From Candidatus Beckwithbacteria bacterium (GTDB lineage Bacteria; Patescibacteriota; Microgenomatia; UBA1400; UBA1449): DNA of 57,071 nucleotides. The position numbers were made by a program, and so were the translations under genes. The DNA is taken from contig JAAZOH010000040.1 in the NCBI GenBank assembly GCA_012797845.1, forward strand, positions 1-57,071, in the 5' to 3' direction. The notes under the pieces are model-generated. The model was not told the DNA's origin and made no database searches. It was given only the letters and a program-made list of their open reading frames with translations. Shown here one piece after another: positions 1 through 8,990 of the stretch (position 1 is its first letter; each line of letters begins with the position of its first letter).

Positions 1-30
1 AAGTTAAATTTAAAAAAGATAAATAATATC

Positions 31-1149
31 ATGACAGATTTTATTCCAGTCAATACTCCCCTTCTTGATGGTAATGAAAAAAAGTATCTCAATGAATGTA
101 TTGATACTGGTTGGATCTCTTCTGAAGGACCATTTGTCAAATGCTTCGAAGACGAGTTTGCTCGAAAAGTTGCTTGCAAGTATGGCATAGCAGTCTGTAA
201 TGGTAGCGCCGCACTAGATGCTGCCTTAGCCTCGCTGGAACTTAGAAAGGGAGATGAAGTGATTATGCCAAGCTTTACTATCATCTCTTGTGCTACTGCC
301 ATTTTGCGGGCAGGAGCAAAGCCTGTGTTGATAGACAGCGATCCCAATACTTGGAATATGGATGTCGCTCAAATTGAAAGCAAAATTAGTAAAAAAACTA
401 AAGCCATTATGGTAGTTCATATTTATGGCCTGCCAGTTGATATGGATCCGATCCTAGTACTAGCAAAAAAATACAAGCTCAAAGTTATTGAAGATGCTGC
501 CGAAGCTCATGGCCAAACATATAAAGGCAAACCATGTGGCAGTTTTGGTGATATAGCTATTTTTAGCTTTTACCCAAACAAACTAATTACCACTGGTGAA
601 GGGGGCATGATTGTAACTAATAACCAGAAACTGGCAGAAAAATGTAGCTCGCTGCGTAATTTGTGTTTTATACCAGAAAAACGCTTTGTCCATGAAAATT
701 TAGGTTGGAATTTCCGTATGACTAACCTTCAAGCTGCTCTTGGTGTAGCTCAACTAGAACAATGGGATAAGGCTATTGCTAAAAAAAGACATATTGGTCA
801 GTTTTATCAAAAACTGCTAAAAAACTTAGAAACCGCGCAACTTCCTTTAGAAAAAACCAGTTATGCCCAAAACATATATTGGGTTTTTGGTTTAGTTTTA
901 AAACCAAAACTTAAATTTGATGCCCAAGAAACTATGCAAAAACTACAAGCTGAAGGAATCGGAACTAGACCATTTTTTTATCCAATGCACCAGCAGCCCA
1001 TCTTTAAAAAGATGGGGCTTTTCAAAAATGAGAGATATCCTGTTGCTGAAAACTTATACCAACAGGGTTTCTATATTCCTAGTGGTCTAGGTATTACTGA
1101 TCAAGAGATGGAAACAGTAGCTCAAAAGGTTATCAAAGTTTTATCATAA
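31..1149 (+). CDS. DegT/DnrJ/EryC1/StrS-family sugar aminotransferase
   Basis: This is a PLP-dependent aminotransferase of the DegT/DnrJ/EryC1/StrS family, which converts keto-sugar nucleotides to amino-sugar nucleotides in the cytoplasm. The 372-residue length is normal for the family. The likely Schiff-base lysine is K184 in SFYPNKLITTGEGG, and D155 in IEDAAEAHG is the expected PLP-pyridine aspartate. GNGSAA-like sequence near residue 57 fits the phosphate-binding end. It is the first gene of a co-directional glycan run and lies 11 bases before a methyltransferase. The exact sugar (perosamine, bacillosamine or another) cannot be told from the sequence. The upstream gene is outside the window. 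Confidence 0.93.
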   Translation: MTDFIPVNTPLLDGNEKKYLNECIDTGWISSEGPFVKCFEDEFARKVACKYGIAVCNGSAALDAALASLELRKGDEVIMPSFTIISCATAILRAGAKPVLIDSDPNTWNMDVAQIESKISKKTKAIMVVHIYGLPVDMDPILVLAKKYKLKVIEDAAEAHGQTYKGKPCGSFGDIAIFSFYPNKLITTGEGGMIVTNNQKLAEKCSSLRNLCFIPEKRFVHENLGWNFRMTNLQAALGVAQLEQWDKAIAKKRHIGQFYQKLLKNLETAQLPLEKTSYAQNIYWVFGLVLKPKLKFDAQETMQKLQAEGIGTRPFFYPMHQQPIFKKMGLFKNERYPVAENLYQQGFYIPSGLGITDQEMETVAQKVIKVLS

Positions 1150-1150
1150 A

Positions 1151-1156
1151 AAGGAG
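1151..1156 (+). promoter_or_regulatory. Shine-Dalgarno site of the 1161 methyltransferase
   Basis: AAGGAG lies four bases before the ATG at 1161. It is one of few clear ribosome binding sites in the window; most other starts are buried in the preceding gene or lack such a motif. Confidence 0.6.
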
Positions 1157-1160
1157 TTTT

Positions 1161-1907
1161 ATGTCTGTATTTGGCGCCTATTCAACCTACTATAACTTAC
1201 TATATCAAGATAAAAACTATCCAGAAGAAGCTAATTACATTAGTGGGCTCATTAAAAAATACCACCCTCAAAGTAAAAGTGTTTTGGATCTAGGTTGCGG
1301 TACAGGCAAACACGTTGCTGAGCTAGCAAAACTTGGCTATAAAGTGACCGGACTTGATAGATCTGAAGAAATGCTTAAAGAAGCTAATTCCCAATATCCA
1401 AAAATTGATTTTACTTTAGGAGACATTCGAACATTTAATATAGGGCAAAGTTTTGACGTAGTTACCTCATTATTTCATGTTATTTCCTATCTACCTAAAA
1501 ATAGTGATCAGGAAAACACTTTCAAGTCTATAGCCAAACATGTTAAGAAAGGTGGCTTATTTATTTTTGATGCCTGGTATGGACCAGCCGTACTCAACCT
1601 CAAACCAACCGTCAGAATTAAATTATTGGAAGATGAAAAAAATAAAGTAATTCGCACCGTTGAGTCAGAACTAGATAGTATGCGCAATCTTGTAAAAGTA
1701 AATTACAAGATTTTAGTTATAGATAAAAAAACCAAAAAAACTCAAGAGTTGCAGGAAACCCATATCATGCGTTATGTATTCACTCCTGAGGTTGAACGAC
1801 TACTTAACCTATATGGTTTCAAACTCTTAGATAGCCATGAATGGTTGACTCAAAAAAAACCTTCTTTAGAGACATGGGGAGTAACCTTCATAGCTCAGAA
1901 ATCATGA
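1161..1907 (+). CDS. class I SAM-dependent methyltransferase
   Basis: A 248-residue Rossmann methyltransferase. Motif I VLDLGCGTGKHV (residues 41-52) binds SAM, followed by an acidic residue after strand 2 (TGLDRSEEML) and the FDVVTSLFHV stretch typical of Methyltransf_11/25 proteins. A C-terminal extension after residue 150 may form the acceptor site. It is preceded by a good Shine-Dalgarno site and overlaps the next gene by ATGA. Next to a sugar aminotransferase it plausibly N- or O-methylates an amino sugar, which is inference from context only. Confidence 0.9.
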   Translation: MSVFGAYSTYYNLLYQDKNYPEEANYISGLIKKYHPQSKSVLDLGCGTGKHVAELAKLGYKVTGLDRSEEMLKEANSQYPKIDFTLGDIRTFNIGQSFDVVTSLFHVISYLPKNSDQENTFKSIAKHVKKGGLFIFDAWYGPAVLNLKPTVRIKLLEDEKNKVIRTVESELDSMRNLVKVNYKILVIDKKTKKTQELQETHIMRYVFTPEVERLLNLYGFKLLDSHEWLTQKKPSLETWGVTFIAQKS

Positions 1908-3529
1908 AATTAAGTAAGTTGCTGTTCTTCCTATCAAGTTCCCCTTTATTTTTATCTTTTATTCTCATGATCATTGTTTTTATGACAATGGTACAAATTC
2001 TCCTAAAACCAGAATTTGCTCTGACCGATAATGGAATAGCTTATGTTGGCTCTTCAAAATTACTTCGAACATATAAAACACCACTTAATTCTGCTTACAA
2101 AGCTATTATCGGAGAAATCAAAGAGGGAAATGGTAGATATAGGCCATTGTATTATCTTGAAATAACAACTCAAAGATTATTTTTTGATACAAATCCTTTA
2201 GGATACTGGCTTTGGCTTTATGTAAAAATTTCAATACTAATAGTCTCTATTTTCCTGTGTTTATTTTTAATTACCAATAAGGCCTTTTTTAGTTTTATTA
2301 ATTCGTTAATACTGCTAACTTTCCCTTCTTATATAGCTAATGTTAACCGTTATGAAACTCAAGAAACTTTCCAAGCAGCTATTTTTTTTGCTTGGTTGTC
2401 TCTTATTCTCTACTGGTTATATAAAAAGAAGAAAAGTCAAACAAGTACTGAGTTATTTTTTAGCCTTATTAGTATCATGCTTTTGTTTTGCCTCTTTTTT
2501 TACAAAGAGACAACTCTTGCTTTCTTGCCATTTTTTATCACTATAGGAATTTATTTGGCTTTAATATCCAAAAAAAAATTACTTGGCTCTTCAATTATTG
2601 TTTCAAGTATTTTTTATACGCTTTTAATTTTAATCATAAAACCAACTCCTAGTATCAGAAAGGATGATCTATATGTGGCTGGTTTTGGATTTAGTAATTA
2701 TTTTGGCAATTTGCTTCACAAAATATCTCAATTATTTACTGACAATTTTCTTGTATATAGCTTATTTTGTTTTCTAATTATCATTTTAAGTTGTAACGTA
2801 TTTTACATAATTAAATATCGAAAATTTAACAAATTTAGAAGTTTGGAATTTTTTTTACCAATTGCATTGGTTTTGGCAATTTTTCCAAACATTGCTTTTC
2901 TGGGGTTATGGAAGGCTAACGCTCAACCTAAATATGACCTTATTTTTGAAGCTTTAATGATTTTGTTTTTTAGTTTCTCAGCTTTAGCTTATTTCAAAAA
3001 TACTCACTTTCACTATCATAAACTAGAAATTTCCAATATTTTCTTTCTACCTTTTTTCAAAAAGAATCAAAGCTATGCTGTGCTCACTTTTTTTTCTGTT
3101 TTTTTAATCTTTATTCATCAAGGTTGGCGAAATGGAACAAAGTTGTGGCAAGATTATGTTAATATTCACTTTGATCGAGATATGATTACTTTTCTTAGCA
3201 CTTCAGCACCCCATAATTCTTCAATTTATCAAAATTTTGCTTCTTGGGAACATAATGTAGAAATGGAAATTCAGATTAAAGAATTCTACAATCGTAAAGA
3301 TTTGAGCTTTGCAACTTTTATGGGAAAAGATTGGTATCCCTATGGTGGAGCAAGTTATCAAAACGAGGTCAAACTAAACCCACAAAATCCAAAGTTCACA
3401 TACATTCTTATTGATACTAAGAATAGATTTTCTCGATCCATTGACAATCGGGTTAGCCTATCACCATACTATGAACTGGTATTTCAAAACCCTAATTGGG
3501 AAGTCTATAAAGTTAAACAAGGCTTATGA
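1904..3529 (+). CDS. polytopic membrane protein, GT-C glycosyltransferase-like
   Basis: A 541-residue protein with about ten hydrophobic segments and a soluble C-terminal tail of roughly 130 residues. I place the start at ATG 1904, which overlaps the previous stop by ATGA; a start at 1841 would add 21 non-hydrophobic residues. The first outer loop contains GNGRYRPLYY, resembling the RPL-containing loops of GT-C enzymes that use lipid-phosphate sugars. It overlaps by four bases a GtrB-like gene, so the pair resembles the GtrB/GtrC arrangement in which one protein charges the lipid carrier and the other transfers the sugar outside. Specific function is unknown. Confidence 0.85.
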   Translation: MKLSKLLFFLSSSPLFLSFILMIIVFMTMVQILLKPEFALTDNGIAYVGSSKLLRTYKTPLNSAYKAIIGEIKEGNGRYRPLYYLEITTQRLFFDTNPLGYWLWLYVKISILIVSIFLCLFLITNKAFFSFINSLILLTFPSYIANVNRYETQETFQAAIFFAWLSLILYWLYKKKKSQTSTELFFSLISIMLLFCLFFYKETTLAFLPFFITIGIYLALISKKKLLGSSIIVSSIFYTLLILIIKPTPSIRKDDLYVAGFGFSNYFGNLLHKISQLFTDNFLVYSLFCFLIIILSCNVFYIIKYRKFNKFRSLEFFLPIALVLAIFPNIAFLGLWKANAQPKYDLIFEALMILFFSFSALAYFKNTHFHYHKLEISNIFFLPFFKKNQSYAVLTFFSVFLIFIHQGWRNGTKLWQDYVNIHFDRDMITFLSTSAPHNSSIYQNFASWEHNVEMEIQIKEFYNRKDLSFATFMGKDWYPYGGASYQNEVKLNPQNPKFTYILIDTKNRFSRSIDNRVSLSPYYELVFQNPNWEVYKVKQGL

Positions 3530-4491
3530 ATAAAACCAGTCGAGAACAACCGAGTCTAGCCATTATTATTCCAGTTTACAATGAAGACAAATTGCTAAAC
3601 GAAACTATTAATAGTCTCCATAATCTTTTATATCAATTGATTAAAGGTGATGTGATTAAAAAAAACAGCTTTCTCTATTTCGTTGATGATGGTAGCGTGG
3701 ACAACTCTTGGGAATTAATAATAAAAGCTCATAAGAAAAATAGCAATATAAAAGGTCTTAAACTCTCTCGAAATTTTGGACACCAAAATGCTTTATTGGC
3801 AGGATTACTAAATTGTAAAGAAAAAGCAGACTGCTTTATTACCATTGATGCTGATTTACAGCAAGATATCAAAACCATACCAAAATTTATTGACAAATAT
3901 AAACAAGGCGCTGATATTGTTTACGGAGTTCGTCAAAACCGCAGCTCAGACTCTTTTTTAAAAAAATATACAGCTCTTTTTTTCTATCATTTTATGCACT
4001 CAATGGGTACTAGGGTCATTAAAAATCATGCTGATTATAGACTTATATCTCAAAAAGCTTTGCTAGCCTTAGCTGAGTTTAGAGAGGTAAATTTATTTTT
4101 GCGAGGTTTAGTTACCGAACTCGGTTTTCGGATTGCAACTGTCAGTTTTGTTGTACGCCCTCGTAAGACCGGCCAAACAAAATATTCGTGGAACAAAATG
4201 CTCTCTTTCTCTTGGAATGGCATTACCTCTTTTAGCACCACTCCGTTAAGATTAGTTACTATTATTGGTTTTTTAGTTTTTCTTTCTAGCTTAGCTATGA
4301 CAACCTATATCGTATATCAAACATTAATCATAGGAAAAACAGTAACTGGCTGGCCATCAATAGTATTGCCTATTTACGTGCTTGGTGGTTTGCAAATTAT
4401 GAGCATTGGTTTAATAGGCGAATATCTTGCCAAAGTTTATCAAGAGGTCAAAGCCAGACCGCGTTTTATTATTGAAACAGAAATATTTTAA
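3526..4491 (+). CDS. GtrB/DPM1-like polyprenyl-phosphate glycosyltransferase (GT2)
   Basis: A 321-residue GT2 enzyme of the GtrB/ArnC/DPM1 type that transfers a sugar from a nucleotide donor to polyprenyl phosphate at the inner face of the membrane. The GT-A core shows IIIPVYNE (13-20), VDDGSVDNSW (53-62), RNFGHQNALLAGL (82-94) and the metal-binding DADLQQD (108-114). Two C-terminal transmembrane segments (about 240-262 and 272-297) end in GEYLAKVYQEVKARP, a signature of this subgroup. ATGA overlap with the upstream GT-C protein supports a functional pair supplying lipid-linked sugar for extracytoplasmic transfer. Confidence 0.93.
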   Translation: MNKTSREQPSLAIIIPVYNEDKLLNETINSLHNLLYQLIKGDVIKKNSFLYFVDDGSVDNSWELIIKAHKKNSNIKGLKLSRNFGHQNALLAGLLNCKEKADCFITIDADLQQDIKTIPKFIDKYKQGADIVYGVRQNRSSDSFLKKYTALFFYHFMHSMGTRVIKNHADYRLISQKALLALAEFREVNLFLRGLVTELGFRIATVSFVVRPRKTGQTKYSWNKMLSFSWNGITSFSTTPLRLVTIIGFLVFLSSLAMTTYIVYQTLIIGKTVTGWPSIVLPIYVLGGLQIMSIGLIGEYLAKVYQEVKARPRFIIETEIF

Positions 4492-4493
4492 CT

Positions 4494-5180
4494 ATGAAAG
4501 ATAAGCAAAAATTTTACAATCAAATTGCTGGTGATTTTGACTCTATTATGAATATGTATGATACCAACAGGAGAATTGAGGTAATTTTTAAAGACTTTCT
4601 AGGAAAAACAAATCTAGCTCAAAAAAAATTACTTGATGCTGGATGTGGTACCGGTCTTTTTACTAAAGAAGCTTTAGCTAGAAAAGCCAAAGTAACTTCC
4701 ATTGACATTGCCAGCAAATTAGTCAAACTCACTAAAAATAAAAACCCAAAAACCACAGCCCTAACAGCTTCTTTGCTAAAATTACCTTTTGAAAATAATC
4801 ACTTTGATATTGTGATTTGTTCTGATGTTATTGAACATACTAAAGATCCATATCGAGCCACTAAAGAACTGATTCGGGTTTTAAAACCAGGTGGCTATTT
4901 AGCTTTGACTGTTCCCAACCGATCTTTCTGGTATTTTTCAGTTATTCTGGCTAATTTACTAGGAATACGTAAATACTCTGGTTATGAAAACTGGGTCTAT
5001 TACAAACAATACCAAAATTTTTTAATAAAAAATAAGCTCAACATCAATTATTACAAAGGTGTTCATTTATTTCCTTTTGTTTTAGGAAAATATAATTATC
5101 TAATTAAAAAACTTGATCAAAAATTTGAAAAAGTTTTAAGTCCATGCATGGTTAATATTGCAGTTTTGGCTCAGAAATAA
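4494..5180 (+). CDS. UbiG-like class I SAM methyltransferase
   Basis: A 228-residue methyltransferase with KLLDAGCGTGLF (45-56) as motif I, TSIDIA after strand 2, and FDIVICSDVIEHTKDP plus IRVLKPGGYLALTVPN, all typical of the Methyltransf_11 group. It starts two bases after the GtrB-like gene and is followed five bases later by a glycosyltransferase-like gene, so it belongs to the same transcript. The acceptor is probably a sugar or glycolipid, inferred from context. Confidence 0.91.
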   Translation: MKDKQKFYNQIAGDFDSIMNMYDTNRRIEVIFKDFLGKTNLAQKKLLDAGCGTGLFTKEALARKAKVTSIDIASKLVKLTKNKNPKTTALTASLLKLPFENNHFDIVICSDVIEHTKDPYRATKELIRVLKPGGYLALTVPNRSFWYFSVILANLLGIRKYSGYENWVYYKQYQNFLIKNKLNINYYKGVHLFPFVLGKYNYLIKKLDQKFEKVLSPCMVNIAVLAQK

Positions 5181-5185
5181 TTTTT

Positions 5186-6295
5186 ATGACCAATTTTCCA
5201 AGTAAAAAAATTGCGATTATCGCCTATCGTTACGCTGTAGAAGTATCTCCTTTTGTCAAAAATATATGCACTTTTTTTGGAGAAAAAAAAGATTTTAGCG
5301 TTGATTTGTTTATCGAAAAAACTTATCGACAAGATACGCTAGATTTAGCAAACACTACTACATTTAATTTAAGTCACAACAGAACGATTTTTGATTATTT
5401 AAAAAAAACAAGCTTTCCGATATCAGACAACAAAATCTTTACAACAAAACTTAAAAAGCATATTGCTAAATATGATTATTTTATAGCTATTGATTTCCTA
5501 GCTTTGGACATACTTTCCAAGCTACATATTCAGCCCAAAAAAATCATTTATATTTCCCTGGAAGGCATTGATTACCTGGAAAAGTTTGACAAGCAATATG
5601 CCCTACTTCTACTCAAAAAAACAAAAGTCAATATTATTCAAAACAAAGAAAGGGCTATAGATATTTGCAATTATTTGGATGCAAAAATCAACTTCAAGTA
5701 TATTCCCGTTTCATTAAGACCAACTAACATTAAAAAGAAAATGAATAAGAAAACCAATAAAGTAAAACTTATTTATTCAGGTTATTTTGCTCCTTGGGCA
5801 TTATTGGGAGAGTTTTTATGTGCATACAAAAAATCAAAAATTGATCAAGACTGTATTTTAAAACTCCAGGGACACGCTTTGGGAACCAGTTCGTATTTGA
5901 ATAAACTAAAACAGCAAATTAGCGCTTTATCCAGCACAACTATCGACACCTCATATTATAACGATCAAGCTCACATGAATTTGATTTCACAATATGATAT
6001 CGGCATTGCATTATATGATGAAAATGAAGGCAGTAATTTTAAAAATTTATTAAATTCTTCTGGAAAAATTGCTTCTTATTTGTGGAACGGCCTAGCTGTT
6101 ATGACAAATATCAAACATGAAATGACTTTAAAACCACCATTTTTATACGTTGAAGATTTAGACAGTTGTAATATATCTACTCTTATTAAGAAATATCAAA
6201 ATAGTAAGGAGCGTTATATTAGTGCTGCTTATGCGCTGGCTAAAAAATCATATAACTTTGATCATTACTTAAAAACAATCATAAAATATTTTTAA
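5186..6295 (+). CDS. GT-B fold glycosyltransferase-like protein
   Basis: A 369-residue protein without a close match that I can name. The C-terminal half has the layout of a GT4-type nucleotide-binding domain: KLIYSGYFAPWALLGEF, KLQGHALG, then SQYDIGIALYDENEGSNF and SSGKIASYLWNGLAVMTN, where a family GT4 enzyme has its EX7E region. The N-terminal half is divergent. It sits between two methyltransferases in the long plus-strand run. A cytoplasmic glycosyltransferase is the best guess; donor and acceptor are unknown. Confidence 0.75.
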   Translation: MTNFPSKKIAIIAYRYAVEVSPFVKNICTFFGEKKDFSVDLFIEKTYRQDTLDLANTTTFNLSHNRTIFDYLKKTSFPISDNKIFTTKLKKHIAKYDYFIAIDFLALDILSKLHIQPKKIIYISLEGIDYLEKFDKQYALLLLKKTKVNIIQNKERAIDICNYLDAKINFKYIPVSLRPTNIKKKMNKKTNKVKLIYSGYFAPWALLGEFLCAYKKSKIDQDCILKLQGHALGTSSYLNKLKQQISALSSTTIDTSYYNDQAHMNLISQYDIGIALYDENEGSNFKNLLNSSGKIASYLWNGLAVMTNIKHEMTLKPPFLYVEDLDSCNISTLIKKYQNSKERYISAAYALAKKSYNFDHYLKTIIKYF

Positions 6296-6296
6296 T

Positions 6297-7220
6297 ATGG
6301 ATCATCACATTTGCCTTGCCTGCAAACACTCTCTTGATACAAAGCATAATAATAGTTATGTTTTTTGTAAAAATTGTTTAAGCGCCAATTATATTTCTTC
6401 CAAGAGTGCGCTTTATGACAATAAAAAATATTTTAATCAGGTATATCAAAAATATAGTCAAAAGAAATTAATTAAATCTAGAGTTTTTTTGTTTAACATT
6501 TTTAATAAAATTGATATTTTTTTAAATAAACAAGCTCTCAGAGAATTTAATAATATTTTGCAATATAGCCAACAACTAATCATAAACTCTTCAAAAGTCA
6601 CAGAAATTGGTTTTGGGAGTGGCGCAGAACTAATTAGATATTTGAAACAAGGAGTAAACATGTTTGGGATCGATATCTCTAATCAGGCTGTACACAATTT
6701 TAAAAAACAATACCCTAAATATAAAAATAAAGTTGTTTGCACAGATACTTTACAAACAAAAACAGAAGCTATTTATGCCAATGCTTTATTTGAGCATTTA
6801 GATAATCCGGATAGTTTTTTAAAAAATAGCAAACAATTTTTATACGGTAAATCATACCTTATTTTGCGTATACCACTATTAACAAGCAAATATCAATATA
6901 GCTTAAATAATAATTTTTCTGATATTAATTTTTGGAAGCCTTGTCATCGTATGCTTTACACTCAAAAAGGTATGAAAATTTTACTGGAAAAACATGGTTT
7001 TAAAATAGTCAAAAAAGCTTCTTTGCCATATTTTGGTTACAAAGTTATGAATACTATGCTCAAACACGGTTGTGAGGACATAATGGAACTTAGAAATCCA
7101 ATGTATGAAATCAAAGGTGTTAATTCTATGTATCACTATATTCTAATTCTTTTTCAAAGCCTATTTGTTAACCTTGATTGTAGTGATACCATAGTCATAG
7201 CCCAGAAAAAACGACTTTAA
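6297..7220 (+). CDS. methyltransferase with N-terminal zinc ribbon
   Basis: A 307-residue protein that begins with a four-cysteine ribbon, C6-x2-C9 and C24-x2-C27, likely binding zinc. A class I methyltransferase domain follows: VTEIGFGSGAELIRYL is motif I, FGIDIS follows strand 2, and YANALFEHLDNPDSFL takes the place of the usual DVIEH box. This ribbon plus methyltransferase plan occurs in sugar and lipid-linked glycan modification genes. The gene starts one base after the preceding stop. Its stop codon is in the same frame as the next gene, whose start is anomalous. Confidence 0.88.
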   Translation: MDHHICLACKHSLDTKHNNSYVFCKNCLSANYISSKSALYDNKKYFNQVYQKYSQKKLIKSRVFLFNIFNKIDIFLNKQALREFNNILQYSQQLIINSSKVTEIGFGSGAELIRYLKQGVNMFGIDISNQAVHNFKKQYPKYKNKVVCTDTLQTKTEAIYANALFEHLDNPDSFLKNSKQFLYGKSYLILRIPLLTSKYQYSLNNNFSDINFWKPCHRMLYTQKGMKILLEKHGFKIVKKASLPYFGYKVMNTMLKHGCEDIMELRNPMYEIKGVNSMYHYILILFQSLFVNLDCSDTIVIAQKKRL

Positions 7221-7241
7221 AAATCTACGAACAAAAATCCT

Positions 7242-8228
7242 ATATCTTCACCACTAGTTAGTGTTATTTTACCTGCGTACAACGGCGAGCAATATCTCAA
7301 ATCTTCAATAGACAGTATTTTGGATCAAACATTCAAGGATTTTGAATTTATTATCATTAATGATAAACCGCAATCTAAAAATGAAACAATTATAAAATCA
7401 TTTCATGATTCTAGAATCAGATATGTTCGCAACAAGCATAACTTAGGACTTGCCAAAACCCTTAATAAGGGTATTCGGCTCTCTAGAGGAACATATGTTG
7501 CTAGACAAGACGATGATGATTTTGCCTTACCAGCTAGAATCAAACGTCAATTTGATTTTTTAGAAAAATATAAAACCATAGATATGGTTGGTACTTGGAC
7601 AGAAATATATAGCAATAAACAAAGCAAAGGGAAATTTCATAAACATCCTAGTCAAAATTACATACTTCAATTTGATTTATTATTTAACAATCCTTTTGTC
7701 CATAGCTCAATGATGTTAAGAAAAAAAATTTTTAATGAAGTGGGTTTATATACTACAAACCCCAAACGGCAACCACCTGAAGATTATGAGCTTTGGTCAA
7801 GAATCGCTAAGTCACATAAGATCGCCAATATTCCTGAAATACTGCAAATTTACCGGGAAATTGAAGGTAGCATGTCTAGAAAAAATAAGAATCCGTTTGT
7901 AGAAAATGTAAGTCTTTTTAGTAAGGAAAATATTTGTTCACTCTTAAATCTTGATCACAAAAATCGAGTGGTTCATAATCTGGTTTGTCTAGCCAATCAG
8001 CAATATAATACAATGAACAAACATCTTAATTTTAATGAAATAAGAGAACTTTTATTAGAAATTGTCAGTGTAATTAGTCAAAAAGAAGGTTTAACTAGAT
8101 ACAAAAAACAAAAACTTGAAGAAAGAGCTATGTTTTTCTTCAGAAAAATATATCAAAATTATATGATCACTAAACGACCCTATACACCCTTACGTTTATG
8201 GAAAAGGATTCAGCAGTGTTTTTACTAA
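7242..8228 (+). CDS. family 2 glycosyltransferase with apparent ATA start
   Basis: A GT2 enzyme of about 328 residues. No ATG, GTG or TTG precedes the core: the first usable conventional codon is TTG 7320, which would delete the SVILPAYNGEQYLKSS strand needed for nucleotide binding. The frame is open from 7221, just after the previous stop, and translation from ATA 7242 gives ISSPLVSVILPAYNG, which aligns with the paralogue at 8987 that begins MSSRQPLVSVVLPVYN. The acidic motif is RQDDDD and the C-terminal acceptor part contains PEDYELWSRIA and EILQIYRE. Either ATA is the start or the gene has lost its ATG. Confidence 0.8.
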   Translation: MSSPLVSVILPAYNGEQYLKSSIDSILDQTFKDFEFIIINDKPQSKNETIIKSFHDSRIRYVRNKHNLGLAKTLNKGIRLSRGTYVARQDDDDFALPARIKRQFDFLEKYKTIDMVGTWTEIYSNKQSKGKFHKHPSQNYILQFDLLFNNPFVHSSMMLRKKIFNEVGLYTTNPKRQPPEDYELWSRIAKSHKIANIPEILQIYREIEGSMSRKNKNPFVENVSLFSKENICSLLNLDHKNRVVHNLVCLANQQYNTMNKHLNFNEIRELLLEIVSVISQKEGLTRYKKQKLEERAMFFFRKIYQNYMITKRPYTPLRLWKRIQQCFY

Positions 8229-8240
8229 ATTTTACTCATT

Positions 8241-8990
8241 ATGTTTTTTATTAAAAGAATAAGAAATTTTTTAAAACAAAAAGAACAGGATTTGTTAAAA
8301 ATACCTGATGAATATGTTAACGTAGCCTATTCCTATCGAAAAGACTGGGTTGAAAAAAAAGCTAAAACCCTAAAAAGAGGAGCTAACATCCTTGATGTAG
8401 GTGCTGGCCCTTGCCAATACAAGCCACTCTTCAAACATTGTCATTACACTTCACAAGACTTTATGCAATATAGGGGAAATAAAAAAGGATTGCTTGCTGA
8501 CAAATGGAATTACGGCAAAATCGATATTATCAGCGATATCGCCAAAATTCCGGTTAAAGATAAAAGTTATGATGCTATTTTATGCACCGAAGTGCTAGAG
8601 CATGTCCCTTATCCGATTGAGGCAATTAAAGAGATGGCTAGAATTTTAAAACCTGGGGGTAAGCTTTGGATTACTGCTCCGTTTGCGTCGGGACTACATC
8701 AAGAACCATATCATTTCTATGGAGGATATTCGCCATATTTTTATAAACTTTTCTCCCAAAAATTTGATTTAAAAATAAAGGAGATACAGCCTACGGGTGG
8801 GTTTTTTAAGCATCTAGCTCAAGAGCTTTGGCGAGCCGGCGATATTTTAGAAAAAAGAAAAAAAATACACATAGTTAGTAAAATATTATTTAAGAAAACT
8901 TTACCACTTTTTTTTGCTAAATTAGATAAAACTATATATATTAAAGAGTTCACTATAGGTTACTTAATTGAAGCTGAAAAATTAAAATGA
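8241..8990 (+). CDS. class I SAM methyltransferase
   Basis: A 249-residue methyltransferase with NILDVGAGPCQYKPLF as motif I and ILCTEVLEHVPYPIEAIKE plus ARILKPGGKLWITAPF downstream. The positions around SGLHQEPYHFYGGYSP resemble the Methyltransf_11 proteins found in surface polysaccharide loci. Its ATG lies 12 bases after the preceding glycosyltransferase and its stop overlaps the next one by ATGA, so it sits between two paralogous GT2 genes. Substrate is not identifiable. Confidence 0.9.
   Translation: MFFIKRIRNFLKQKEQDLLKIPDEYVNVAYSYRKDWVEKKAKTLKRGANILDVGAGPCQYKPLFKHCHYTSQDFMQYRGNKKGLLADKWNYGKIDIISDIAKIPVKDKSYDAILCTEVLEHVPYPIEAIKEMARILKPGGKLWITAPFASGLHQEPYHFYGGYSPYFYKLFSQKFDLKIKEIQPTGGFFKHLAQELWRAGDILEKRKKIHIVSKILFKKTLPLFFAKLDKTIYIKEFTIGYLIEAEKLK

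Noticed and set aside
995-1019. AGCCCATCTTT/AAAGATGGGGCT hairpin followed by TTTTC inside the aminotransferase gene
   Set aside because: It resembles an intrinsic terminator but is in the coding region, 130 bases before the stop, with a bulged G and only a short T run. The downstream methyltransferase has its own Shine-Dalgarno site but no other sign of a transcript end.
7320-8228. TTG 7320 as the start of the GT2 gene
   Set aside because: It deletes the conserved SVILPAYNGEQYLKSS strand present in the paralogue, although the frame is open further upstream.
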